The translations under genes and the position numbers were made by a program. Shown here piece by piece: positions 36,347 through 45,300 of a stretch of DNA of 64,000 nt. The stretch covers positions 1 to 64,000 of the forward strand of contig JAFUXG010000059.1 of the NCBI GenBank assembly GCA_017470935.1, read 5' to 3'. Below the pieces are notes generated by a model. It was given only the letters and a program-made list of their open reading frames with translations. It was not told where the DNA came from and searched no databases. The stretch's first letter is position 1; each line of letters opens with the position of its first letter. Source of the stretch: Lachnospiraceae bacterium. GTDB lineage: Bacteria; Bacillota; Clostridia; Lachnospirales; Lachnospiraceae.

Positions 36347-39139
36347 CTATGAATCATGAAAGCTCCCATTTTCTATCATGGATCTAATGGACTCATTAGC
36401 GCGCTCTATCTCTGCCTTAAGCTCTCTTGCAGAAATCACCATACAGTTCTGCCCTCTTGTTATTAGCTGAACAAGTCCGTCCGAGGTGGCAACAGTCACC
36501 TGATACTGCTTTGCCATCTCATGGGTAAGCTGTTCAATATAGGAATCAGCAGTCTGGGCTTCCCTTGTATATACCACATGAATATTGTGGTAGTCAAAAA
36601 ACTCTCCCACATTCCCCTTCACCTTATATGCATCAAAAACCAGGATCAGCTCGCATTTAACAAACGCCTGATAATTGGATAGTACATCCATCAGCCGGTT
36701 TCTTGCCCCCTCCAAATTATCATCCACAAGCTCCTTGAGCTCATCCCATGCATGGACAATATTATAGCCGTCTACTATAAGGTACCTTGTACCGTTATTG
36801 TTTCTTTCCTTACCCTTATAATTTGTATATATCTGCGGCTTAGTCTTTTTATAAATGTGCTTTGATGCCCGTTCATTGGCGTGTGAGGTCTTATTGATTA
36901 TCTCATTAATCTGCTCCTCATCTATAGAATAGTCTATAACGCCCCTGCTGCCTGCAGGTTTCAAATCAGCATAATTATCATTCCCGTTCCCATGATCCTC
37001 CGATCCAGTGAATACCATAGCCTCAACATGCATATTTTCATGCACCTCATACCACGGAACTATGGTTCCCGCCCCATGACTGCAAAATACTGAAGAGCTT
37101 GGGTTATCTATATCCTGGTCCGGATCATATGAGATGCTCTCTGCCACCTCGTCAGTATTATGACACACATCATACCCCCTTACTGTACATGTGAGCCTGC
37201 CCATTCCCTTAGTATATGAATTGACCTCCACCTGATAGTCCCTCATTGTAGACACAGGCACAGTTCCTGTAAGTACAGCCACTTCACCCAATATTTCCGG
37301 CGGATCAGCCTTGCCTGACATAGCCTCCACATCTGTCATGGCACGGCCCACATTTACAGCAGGTATTTCAAGTCGAAAATCATAATAGGGCTCAAGGAGC
37401 ACATTCTCCGCCTGCATAAGTCCCTGACGGACAGCCCTGTAGGTAGCCTGTCTGAAATCACCGCCTTCGGTATGCTTTGTATGGGCTCTCCCTCCGACCA
37501 CAGTGATCCGGATATCTGTTATGGGATGACCTGTAAGCACTCCAATATGCTCCTTCTCCTCAAGATGTGTAAGTATAAGGTTCTGCCAGTTTCTGTTAAG
37601 CATATCGGTACTCACATCTGCAATGAACTGGCATCCGTTTCCCCTATCTGCCGGCTCCATTTTCAGATGCACCTCTGCATAATGCCTCAAGGGTTCAAAA
37701 TGCCCTACTCCCTCCACCACATTTGCAATAGTCTCCTTATATACAATACTCCCCTCTCCAAACCTGACATCAATACCATATCTTTCTGCAATCTGATACC
37801 TTAAAACCTCTGTCTGTACTTCTCCCATTAGCATCACCTGTATCTCGGAGGTCTTTTCCACCCATGACACATGAAGCTCCGGTTCTTCCTCCTCTAGCTC
37901 CTTGAGCTTTGAAAGCATATCAGTTCTATTAACATCCTCAGGGTATTCCAGTGAGTATGTCAGTACAGGCTCTAATGAGGGAAGCTTGTTCATGCTCTCA
38001 TTTCCGATTCCCTGGCCCGGTCTTGTGGTACTTAAACCGGTCACTGCGATTACCTGGCCCCTTGACGCTTCCGGCACCGTTTCATATTTTTCTCCTGAAT
38101 ATATTCTGATCTGATTGACCTTCTCTGAAATACTGTCAGCCTCATTGGTGATAAGCTCATCCTTCACCCTTAACACACCGCTCGTTATCTTCATGTATGT
38201 AAGACGCTCACCCTTAGCATCCCTTGCAAGCTTATATACCTTCGCTCCAAAGGCGTTATTATCAAGAGCAGACACATCTTCCCTGCATTTGGTATTACCT
38301 TCTTGGGATTGGCCTGCTTCCTTGTAAAGAGCATTGCCTTCTTTAGATTGGCCTGCTTCCTCGTAAAAAGTATTGGATCCATCAGGCTGCAAGCCATCCT
38401 CTGTATATGCAATAAATGATTCCAGAAGCTCCTTAACTCCGTCAAGCTTAAGAGCAGACCCAAAGAAGCACGGATATAACTTACGCTGTGATATGAGACG
38501 GGTTATATCCTCTCTGGTCACTTGAATGCCCTCAAGATATGTTTCCAGAAGCCTTTCATCGCATACAGCTACTGCCTCTGAAAACTCCTCCGGATAATCA
38601 TTATGGTTTAATCCACTGTTATCAATCCTGTCATTTTCCGAAATGTTTTTTTCAACAGGAACACACAAATCAGAAAAGTCAACAAACCCTTCTCCAAAGG
38701 ACTTCTTAAGCTGTGACAATATTGCCTCCTTATCAGTCCCCTCCTGATCCATCTTATTGACAAATACAAAGACCGGAATATTGTATCTTTTCAAAAGCTT
38801 CCATAAAGTGTATGTGTGTCCCTGTACTCCATCGGCACCGCTTATAACAAGTATGGCATAATCCATGACCCACAGTGTCCGCTCCATTTCAGCAGAAAAA
38901 TCCACATGTCCAGGGGTGTCCAAAAGAGTTATCTCATTATCTCCATATCTTATGATTGCCTGCTTTGAAAAGATAGTGATACCACGGCTTCGCTCCTGCT
39001 CATCTGTATCAAGAAATGCATTCTTAGAGTCAACTCTTCCAAGCTTTCTTATCATCCCGCTTTCATAAAGGAGGGCCTCTGATAAAGTTGTCTTGCCCGC
39101 ATCAACATGGGCCAGTATTCCTGCTGCAATATGCTTCAT
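36347..39139 (-). CDS. TetM-like ribosomal-protection-type GTPase fused to a YacP/NYN nuclease domain
   Basis: A 930-residue fusion. Residues 1-~700 form an EF-G/TetM-like GTPase: G1 AHVDAGKTT, G3 DTPGHVDF, G4 NKMDQEG, then EF-G-type domains II-V. Residues ~775-930 are a NYN/PIN-like domain of the YacP/Rae1 type, with YLIVDGYNIVHAWDEL and TSDGLVQ; Rae1 cleaves mRNA in the ribosomal A site. The fusion therefore suggests a ribosome-rescue or translation-linked nuclease rather than plain tetracycline resistance. A 13-residue motif (N-x-x-Y-x-E-A-G-Q-S-x-E-G) is repeated in tandem at about residues 255-281, in a variable loop. AGGT precedes the start. It is a single-gene unit, divergent from 39419. 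Confidence 0.9.
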   Translation of the reverse strand: MKHIAAGILAHVDAGKTTLSEALLYESGMIRKLGRVDSKNAFLDTDEQERSRGITIFSKQAIIRYGDNEITLLDTPGHVDFSAEMERTLWVMDYAILVISGADGVQGHTYTLWKLLKRYNIPVFVFVNKMDQEGTDKEAILSQLKKSFGEGFVDFSDLCVPVEKNISENDRIDNSGLNHNDYPEEFSEAVAVCDERLLETYLEGIQVTREDITRLISQRKLYPCFFGSALKLDGVKELLESFIAYTEDGLQPDGSNTFYEEAGQSKEGNALYKEAGQSQEGNTKCREDVSALDNNAFGAKVYKLARDAKGERLTYMKITSGVLRVKDELITNEADSISEKVNQIRIYSGEKYETVPEASRGQVIAVTGLSTTRPGQGIGNESMNKLPSLEPVLTYSLEYPEDVNRTDMLSKLKELEEEEPELHVSWVEKTSEIQVMLMGEVQTEVLRYQIAERYGIDVRFGEGSIVYKETIANVVEGVGHFEPLRHYAEVHLKMEPADRGNGCQFIADVSTDMLNRNWQNLILTHLEEKEHIGVLTGHPITDIRITVVGGRAHTKHTEGGDFRQATYRAVRQGLMQAENVLLEPYYDFRLEIPAVNVGRAMTDVEAMSGKADPPEILGEVAVLTGTVPVSTMRDYQVEVNSYTKGMGRLTCTVRGYDVCHNTDEVAESISYDPDQDIDNPSSSVFCSHGAGTIVPWYEVHENMHVEAMVFTGSEDHGNGNDNYADLKPAGSRGVIDYSIDEEQINEIINKTSHANERASKHIYKKTKPQIYTNYKGKERNNNGTRYLIVDGYNIVHAWDELKELVDDNLEGARNRLMDVLSNYQAFVKCELILVFDAYKVKGNVGEFFDYHNIHVVYTREAQTADSYIEQLTHEMAKQYQVTVATSDGLVQLITRGQNCMVISARELKAEIERANESIRSMIENGSFHDS

Positions 39140-39418
39140 ATTATATCATACCTGTTATTCTGTTATTATTTACTTCCATGTTCCTATGAATCTTCTGTTA
39201 TCTTCTTATTAGATATTCTTATTCAAACACATTATATCGTATTTCCACCTAAAACAATACATATATTTTGTATGTTTTATCCAAAAATAAATCCAAAATT
39301 TATATGAATGTTAAAAAACAATATTTTTTGTCATAAACACTAGAACGAACAAACGTTTTGTGATATACTATGGATAATTATAGTTCTTATACTATGTACG
39401 GGGGCAAGGTGTTGTATA

Positions 39419-39709
39419 ATGACTGGAATAATGGCTGGAACTAAAGCAACGACGGGAATTGCATCAGGAATTGGAATTATGAACATACTTCTAATAATAA
39501 TTATGGCAGCAGCAGCTTTGATGATCATTTCATATTTCATCGCTGCCATAACAAGGAAGCCTAAGCTTAAGATTGTTTTTTCTGCCTTACTATTAATCCT
39601 TATTGCCCTTCTTCTCATCACATGGATCTACAGCATAATATCCCACCAGCACTCTATAATCCTCTTGGTTTTAGCTATAATCTTTATTATATTACACAGG
39701 CTGGCCTAA
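39419..39709 (+). CDS. small hydrophobic membrane protein
   Basis: A possible 96-residue protein with three hydrophobic segments (about residues 22-45, 51-70 and 75-95) joined by a basic loop (ITRKPKLK). AAGGTG lies nine bases upstream and a strong hairpin terminator lies 140 bases downstream (39850-39890). The composition is coherent for a membrane protein, but no family is recognised, and a complementary open frame exists over much of the same bases, so it remains tentative. Confidence 0.4.
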   Translation: MTGIMAGTKATTGIASGIGIMNILLIIIMAAAALMIISYFIAAITRKPKLKIVFSALLLILIALLLITWIYSIISHQHSIILLVLAIIFIILHRLA

Positions 39710-39747
39710 GCGATGCTGCGTAGCCTCTTATTATTGAATGATTCAAC

Positions 39748-39845
39748 CTGACAACAGACCCCCATGGTCTTAGCTGTATCCTTCCCATTACTATGGCGGA
39801 TCAGGGACTTTCACACCTTAGAGACTTGCGCTGCAAGGCGTACTA
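39748..39845 (-). mobile_element. possible group II intron remnant (domain I piece)
   Basis: The minus strand reads GCAAGTCTCTAAGG then GTGTGAAAGTCCC (39803-39815). The latter resembles the conserved early part of bacterial group II introns. Only ~100 bases are present, with no reverse transcriptase and no domain V recognised. It may instead be a degenerate repeat. Confidence 0.25.
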
Positions 39846-39849
39846 TAAT

Positions 39850-39890
39850 GAAAGCATATTATGAAAAGTTTACATAATATGCTTTCTTTT
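39850..39890 (+). terminator. hairpin terminator
   Basis: GAAAGCATATTATG/CATAATATGCTTTC with TTTT on the plus strand. It probably ends the transcript from 39419 and may weakly end aspS transcription in the other direction. Confidence 0.65.
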
Positions 39891-39970
39891 ATTACTGCAA
39901 TTACAGCTCAATAATATTACCAATTATTATATATTGCCACTATTCCCTGAATAACAGCATTAATAATACA

Positions 39971-41722
39971 TTACTGCCGTACCTTAATATGAACCTCTCT
40001 AAGCTGCTGCTCCGTAACCTCAGAAGGTGCTCCGCACATAAGATCCTGGGCATTACCGTTCATAGGGAATGGAACAACCTCTCTTATATTCTCCTCGTTT
40101 CTAAGAAGCATTATCATGCGGTCAACTCCTGGTGCCATTCCTGCATGAGGCGGTGCACCAAACTGGAATGCATTATATAATGCTCCGAACTTCTCCTTAA
40201 GGTCATCCTCTGTATAGCCTGCAATCTCAAAGGCCTTCACCATAATATCAAGGTTGTGGTTTCTCACAGCTCCTGAAGAAAGCTCCACTCCATTACATAC
40301 AATATCGTACTGGTATGCAAGAATTTCTAACGGGTCCTTCTCATTAAGTGCCTCAAGTCCTCCCTGTGGCATTGAGAATGGATTGTGTGTAAATATGATT
40401 TTCTTGCTCTCCTTATCGTACTCAAACATAGGGAAGTCATTGATATAGCAGAAGCGGTATGCATTCTTCTCCAAAAGGTCAAGACGGTCTGCGATCTCTG
40501 TTCTTAACTGTCCCGCATAGGATGCTGCCAGCTCTTCCACATCTGCAATAAAGAATATGGTATCTCCCGCTGTAAGTCCTGCAAGATCTCTTATTTCTGT
40601 CTTCATATCATCAGGAATGAATTTATCAATAGGTCCCTTATATGTCATGTCCTCTAATACCTCAAGATATCCGAGACCGCCCATTCCGATAGACTGTGCG
40701 TATTTCAAAAGCTTCTCATGCTGTCCTCTTGTAAGTTGTGCATGAACATTAATTGCACGTACTGTCTTGTCATGGAAGGGCTTAAATGTACATCTTGAGA
40801 AGAACTCACTTACGTCAATAATTCGGAGAGGATTTCTAAGATCCGGCTTATCTGTACCGAACTCTAACATCGCCTGCTTATAGCTTATGATCGGGAATGG
40901 TGCTGCTGTAATCTCCGCCCCCTCAGGTGCAAACTTCTTAAAGGTCTCATATAAAACCTCTTCACCCACCTTGAATACATCCTCCTGGGTAGCAAAGCTC
41001 ATCTCAAAATCAAGCTGGTAGAACTCTCCGGGACTTCTGTCTGCCCTTGCATCCTCATCTCTGAAGCATGGTGCAATCTGGAAATACTTATCAAAGCCTG
41101 ACACCATAAGCAGCTGCTTGTACTGCTGAGGCGCCTGGGGAAGCGCATAGAATTTGCCCTTAAACTTTCTTGAAGGTACAATGTAATCTCTTGCGCCTTC
41201 AGGTGAAGACGCACAAAGGATTGGCGTCTGAATCTCCAAAAATCCCATATCTGTCATCTTCTGTCTCAAGTAGCTTATAACCTTGGAACGGAATATCATA
41301 TTATCTCTGACCTTTGCATTTCTAAGATCGAGATAACGGTACTTAAGTCTTACATCCTCTCTTGTCTCCTTTGAGGTCATTACCTCAAATGGCAGCTGGC
41401 GGTACACCTTGCCAAGAACCTCCACCTTCTTAGCCTCCAGCTCAATTGTTCCGGTGGGAATCTTAGGATTGTAGGTTTCCTCATCCCTATGTTCAATTAC
41501 ACCGGATACACTGATACAATCCTCTCTTGACAGACCATCAAGAAGTGATGTGTCACGCATTACCACCTGCATAACTCCATACATATCCCTGAGATCAATA
41601 AATGATACACCTCCATGATCTCTTATGTTCTCAACCCAGCCTGCAAGTGTGAGGGCAGCTCCCACGTCCTGCTCACTTACATTGTCAAGCGTTCTGTTGC
41701 GATAGATGTTGTTCGTATTCAT
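39971..41722 (-). CDS. aspS: aspartyl-tRNA synthetase
   Basis: A 583-residue bacterial-type AspRS with an N-terminal OB anticodon-binding domain (LAGWVENIRDHGGVSFIDLRD), class II motif 2 (FRDEDARADRSPGEFYQLD) and motif 3 (GMAPGVDRMIMLL), plus the GAD insertion of bacterial enzymes. The start at 41722 follows AAGGAG by six bases; an open frame to 41740 has no such site. It is controlled by the T-box leader at 41950-42276 under promoter 42283-42311. A MITE-like element lies in the leader just upstream of the ribosome site. Confidence 0.97.
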   Translation of the reverse strand: MNTNNIYRNRTLDNVSEQDVGAALTLAGWVENIRDHGGVSFIDLRDMYGVMQVVMRDTSLLDGLSREDCISVSGVIEHRDEETYNPKIPTGTIELEAKKVEVLGKVYRQLPFEVMTSKETREDVRLKYRYLDLRNAKVRDNMIFRSKVISYLRQKMTDMGFLEIQTPILCASSPEGARDYIVPSRKFKGKFYALPQAPQQYKQLLMVSGFDKYFQIAPCFRDEDARADRSPGEFYQLDFEMSFATQEDVFKVGEEVLYETFKKFAPEGAEITAAPFPIISYKQAMLEFGTDKPDLRNPLRIIDVSEFFSRCTFKPFHDKTVRAINVHAQLTRGQHEKLLKYAQSIGMGGLGYLEVLEDMTYKGPIDKFIPDDMKTEIRDLAGLTAGDTIFFIADVEELAASYAGQLRTEIADRLDLLEKNAYRFCYINDFPMFEYDKESKKIIFTHNPFSMPQGGLEALNEKDPLEILAYQYDIVCNGVELSSGAVRNHNLDIMVKAFEIAGYTEDDLKEKFGALYNAFQFGAPPHAGMAPGVDRMIMLLRNEENIREVVPFPMNGNAQDLMCGAPSEVTEQQLREVHIKVRQ

Positions 41723-41752
41723 AGCTGTCTCCTTTTCCAATTATTTTTCTTT

Positions 41753-41867
41753 GGCTCTGTCACAACACATGCTTGATTTATGCCTTCCCCCTCAGGGGGA
41801 AGGTGTCGGCATAGCCGACGGATGAGGGCATTCGTAGTGGTCATCAACCATGTGTTGTGACAGAGCC
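41753..41867. mobile_element. MITE-like element in the aspS leader
   Basis: A 115-bp element bounded by perfect 19-bp inverted repeats (GGCTCTGTCACAACACATG, 41753-41771 and 41849-41867) and flanked by a perfect 8-bp direct repeat TTTTCTTT (41745-41752 and 41868-41875). Inside are two hairpins: CCTTCCCC/GGGGAAGG and GTCGGC/GCCGAC. There is no coding frame. The 8-bp target duplication and GGCTCTGTC ends suggest mobilisation by a transposase of the ISL3/IS1595/IS256 kind, not identified further. Confidence 0.8.
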
Positions 41868-41949
41868 TTTTCTTTTAATATTGACTACAGTTAAATTAGA
41901 TATCTTGCATAATCCAAAAGAAATCCTTAACCATAGTCTTATCAATCAA

Positions 41950-42276
41950 GAAGCCCGCCCTAAGCGAACATTCTTACAGTTCACTCAGGACGGGCAATAT
42001 ATCCCGCGGTACCACCTGAATTACCTCACATTGCGATCATTTCATACATTATGACCATGAATAATGTGACAGTCTCTCATAGGTTCATTAAAACCCCACT
42101 GCATAACGGACAGCTTCCGGCGCACCTACTGATCGGATTAAAACATCCATGTTCAGATTGCAGCTGATAGAGTGTTATTCACAAGGATTCATTCTACGGG
42201 GTTTCCACTGTCTCCCATTCACTGTAAGCGATAATCCACGCTACTTGTCTCCGTCATAGCCTTTCCTTTATAAACG
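41950..42276 (-). promoter_or_regulatory. T-box riboswitch of aspS
   Basis: The minus-strand leader has the T-box sequence AGGTGGTACCGCG (42005-42017) and a factor-independent terminator (arms 41979-41995 and 41953-41969, GCCCGTCCTGAGTGAAC type). It also has the stem I signatures GACAAGTA and an upstream AAAGGAAAGG. Uncharged tRNA binding would favour the antiterminator and allow aspS expression. The specifier codon could not be fixed by eye. Confidence 0.93.
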
Positions 42277-42282
42277 CTAACA

Positions 42283-42311
42283 ATTATATATTATGATGAT
42301 TTCTGTGTCAA
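42283..42311 (-). promoter_or_regulatory. aspS promoter
   Basis: Perfect TTGACA (42306-42311), 17 bases, then perfect TATAAT (42283-42288) on the minus strand, just upstream of the T-box leader. Confidence 0.85.
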
Positions 42312-42323
42312 CCAATTTATTGA

Positions 42324-42352
42324 AAAACCGCACCGGTAACACCCGGTGCGGT
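42324..42352 (-). terminator. terminator of the large secreted protein gene
   Basis: The hairpin CCGCACCGG/CCGGTGCGG is followed by TTTTT on the minus strand, 30 bases after the stop at 42382. Confidence 0.85.
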
Positions 42353-42381
42353 CTCTCGTTATTGCGATGTAAATGCCATAA

Positions 42382-45300
42382 TTACTTCAGATATTTCTTG
42401 ATCTGCTTCTTGCTCCATGTACCATCATCAATACGGACTAAAAGTCTTGTATAATAGGTCTTTCCATTCTGTGTTATCTCAGCTGTCAAGTGTACCCATC
42501 CCTTCTTCTTACCCTTGATCGTACATGTAGCTGTTGTTCCTTTTCGCTTTACCTTACCAATCTTAAGTGATTTTGCTTCCTTCTTATTTGCCACATAGAA
42601 CTTGACCGTAGCGTCTGTTGCGACCTTTGTGAACTTGATCTTAGTGTTCTTACCCTTGACAATACGCTTATATACATTGAATTCAGGAAGCTCACCACCG
42701 GTCTTTACAAGTCCCTTCGGCTTCAGATTGTAGTTCTTGCTTGTTCCCTTGTAAGCTTTAAGAACCTTAATATCAACCACAACCTTGTACTCTGCACCAT
42801 TCTGAATTATGGTACATGTAACCTGGCTCTTGCCAGCCTTCTTTGGTGTTATAACAACATCACCGTTAGCCTTCTGCTTAATAGCGACGACCTTCTTTGC
42901 CTTCTTACCCTTTCCGGTAATTGAAGCATTAACAACTGCATACTTTGTAATTCCCTGGAGATTAACTGTAAATGTATTCTTCTTCTTAAGCACAATCTCC
43001 TTGTACATTGAGAACAATGGCGGATTCTTAACAATGGTTGCCTCATCATAGTCCACAACAGTAATAGTGAACTTCTGCTCTGTACCATCTGCATAGGTAA
43101 CAACCGCCTGATAAGAGCCCTTAGGAAGGGTATCAAGATAATCCTTGCTTATTATCAATGTACCGCCATCCGCACTTACACTGTACTGATCAACATTTAC
43201 CCCATCAACCTTCAAGGCACCTGTAGGAGGAACCTGCTTTGATGAATCAATCGGTTCTGTCTTATCCTGGGGATTTGTCTTTTCATATACAATGTCAGCA
43301 GGTGAAACTGAGATTCCAACAGGTGTGATCTTCTTTGCAGAATCATTGTTAACCGTTTCATCCTGGGCATTAGCCTGTGAGGCCTTATCTATATCACCGA
43401 TAGTATCCCAGTCTCCATCAATCGTTACATTGATGGTCGTTGAAGTTCCCTTTGCAGTAGTCAGTGTTATCGGATATGTTCCTGCTGCATTGGCAACCTG
43501 GCTTGTATCAATACTTGTTATCTCGATAGGTGTCTTTAATACTGTATCATAAGCCTTTGCATTGGATAGCTTTGTAACATTTGTGTCCTTTGAAGAATCT
43601 CCAAAAATGCGGTCATAATCATTGATACCAATCTTGAAGTTATTAGCAGCTATCGTTTCATCTGTCTTGGTTGAATTATCAGCCTCGGTATCTTCATTCT
43701 TATCTGTGACTGTTACATTAACTGTGACTTTTGTTCCGTTAGGTGTTGTAACCTCAACAGGATATGTTCCCTTCTTGCCATCCTTGATTGCTTCATTTAA
43801 CTTATCGAGATCATCCTTATTGACTGATGAATCAGGCGGAAGAACTATAGGTGTTCCATTGCCATCAACCGCATCCACATTGCCCTTATCAATAATATCC
43901 TGTGGTGTAAGCGGTGTACTGCCGCCTGCTACAGTGAAATCATTGCCTGTGATCTCCTCGGCATCATCCTTATCCACATTGTTATCTCCAGGCTTTTCAG
44001 AATCCTTAGAACCGCTGCTGCCCTTAACGGTAGCATACACCTTAACGGATACACCATTATAGGTAAATGTTACAGGATATATGCCCGGTTCAGCCTTAAG
44101 CTCTGTCTTATATTCATCATCCACATCTATATCTTTAGTTTCAACATTACTGTCACCTGCTACTGCAACAACTGAAGAAAGCTTTTTAAGTATCTCCTCA
44201 TCTCCGGCAAGAGCCTTCTTCACATCATCTACAGAAATATCAAAGTTGTTGGCACCTATCGTAATCTTCTTTGTAGGATCATTTTCATCAGTGCCAGTTG
44301 CAACATCATCAACAATGTGGGCTGTGATGGTGGTTGTAATTCCCGATGTAACAGCAGTATTTTCCAGCTCAACAGAAATCTTATCCGGTGTTTTTGTGTT
44401 TTTGATGGTAGTTACATCATCGTCCTTCACATCTATCTTATCAGATGTAATTGGATTATTACTCTCATCCTTTCCTGATGCGTCAGACTTATCTTTGATA
44501 TCGTCTTCACTTATATTCGGGGCATCCTCCACTCGGACGATAATATCATGTGCTTCCACATTTGGATATGGAAGGACTGTAACTGTAGCAATAGTCTCTA
44601 CTCTCTTCCCTGCCGCATTCGTATAAGAATATGTTACCGGATATACTCCCTCTTCTGCCTTTAACGGTTTCGTGGCATCGTAGGTTATTCTTACTGTAGG
44701 ATTGGAGCCAAGGAAGGTCAATGTTCCCACTTTGCTTCCGGCATCCACCGCAACCACATCTGCATAATCTCCTGATGCTAATATTGCTGCATGAGCCGGA
44801 TTGGAATCAGCTTTTTCAAATGTCTTTGCAACAGACCTTGTTACTGTAATATTATTAGCACCGATCGCAATCACCTTGCCATCGGCATCCGTATCCTGCT
44901 TTGCAGAATCCTTAACATACGCATTAGCCGTTGTATACTTTTGAGTTGTTGTTATCGGATCTACAGCTGTAACATTGACATTGACATTATCATCACCATC
45001 ATTTATTGTTGCAGTTCCGATATATTTTATCGGAACAACAGTAGGTCCCGTAACATCTCTCAAAGCTGTCAGGTCAGTTTCGTCAGCAAGCTTAACAGTA
45101 TCATTAGCTGCTGATCCGGTATGTAATTTGTTGTCCCAGTTAGTCTGAACATCTGCCTTATTAGCAATAGCACTTCTGTCAGCTGTCGGCTTCACAGAAT
45201 TTGCCTCTGCTAAGCTCATAACAATATCAGATGCCTGTACTGTCAGATAATCAACAAATGTTCCACCGGCACCATTCTTATCAGTGCGTCTCTTTCCGTT

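Noticed and set aside
36347-39139. Acquired tetracycline-resistance gene
   Set aside because: The NYN fusion, normal-looking neighbours and divergence from classic TetM make a resistance role unproven; no mobile-element context is seen.
43622-44626. Long open frames antisense to the large secreted protein gene
   Set aside because: They are produced by its Thr/Asp-rich codons, lack ribosome sites and have no coherent protein character.
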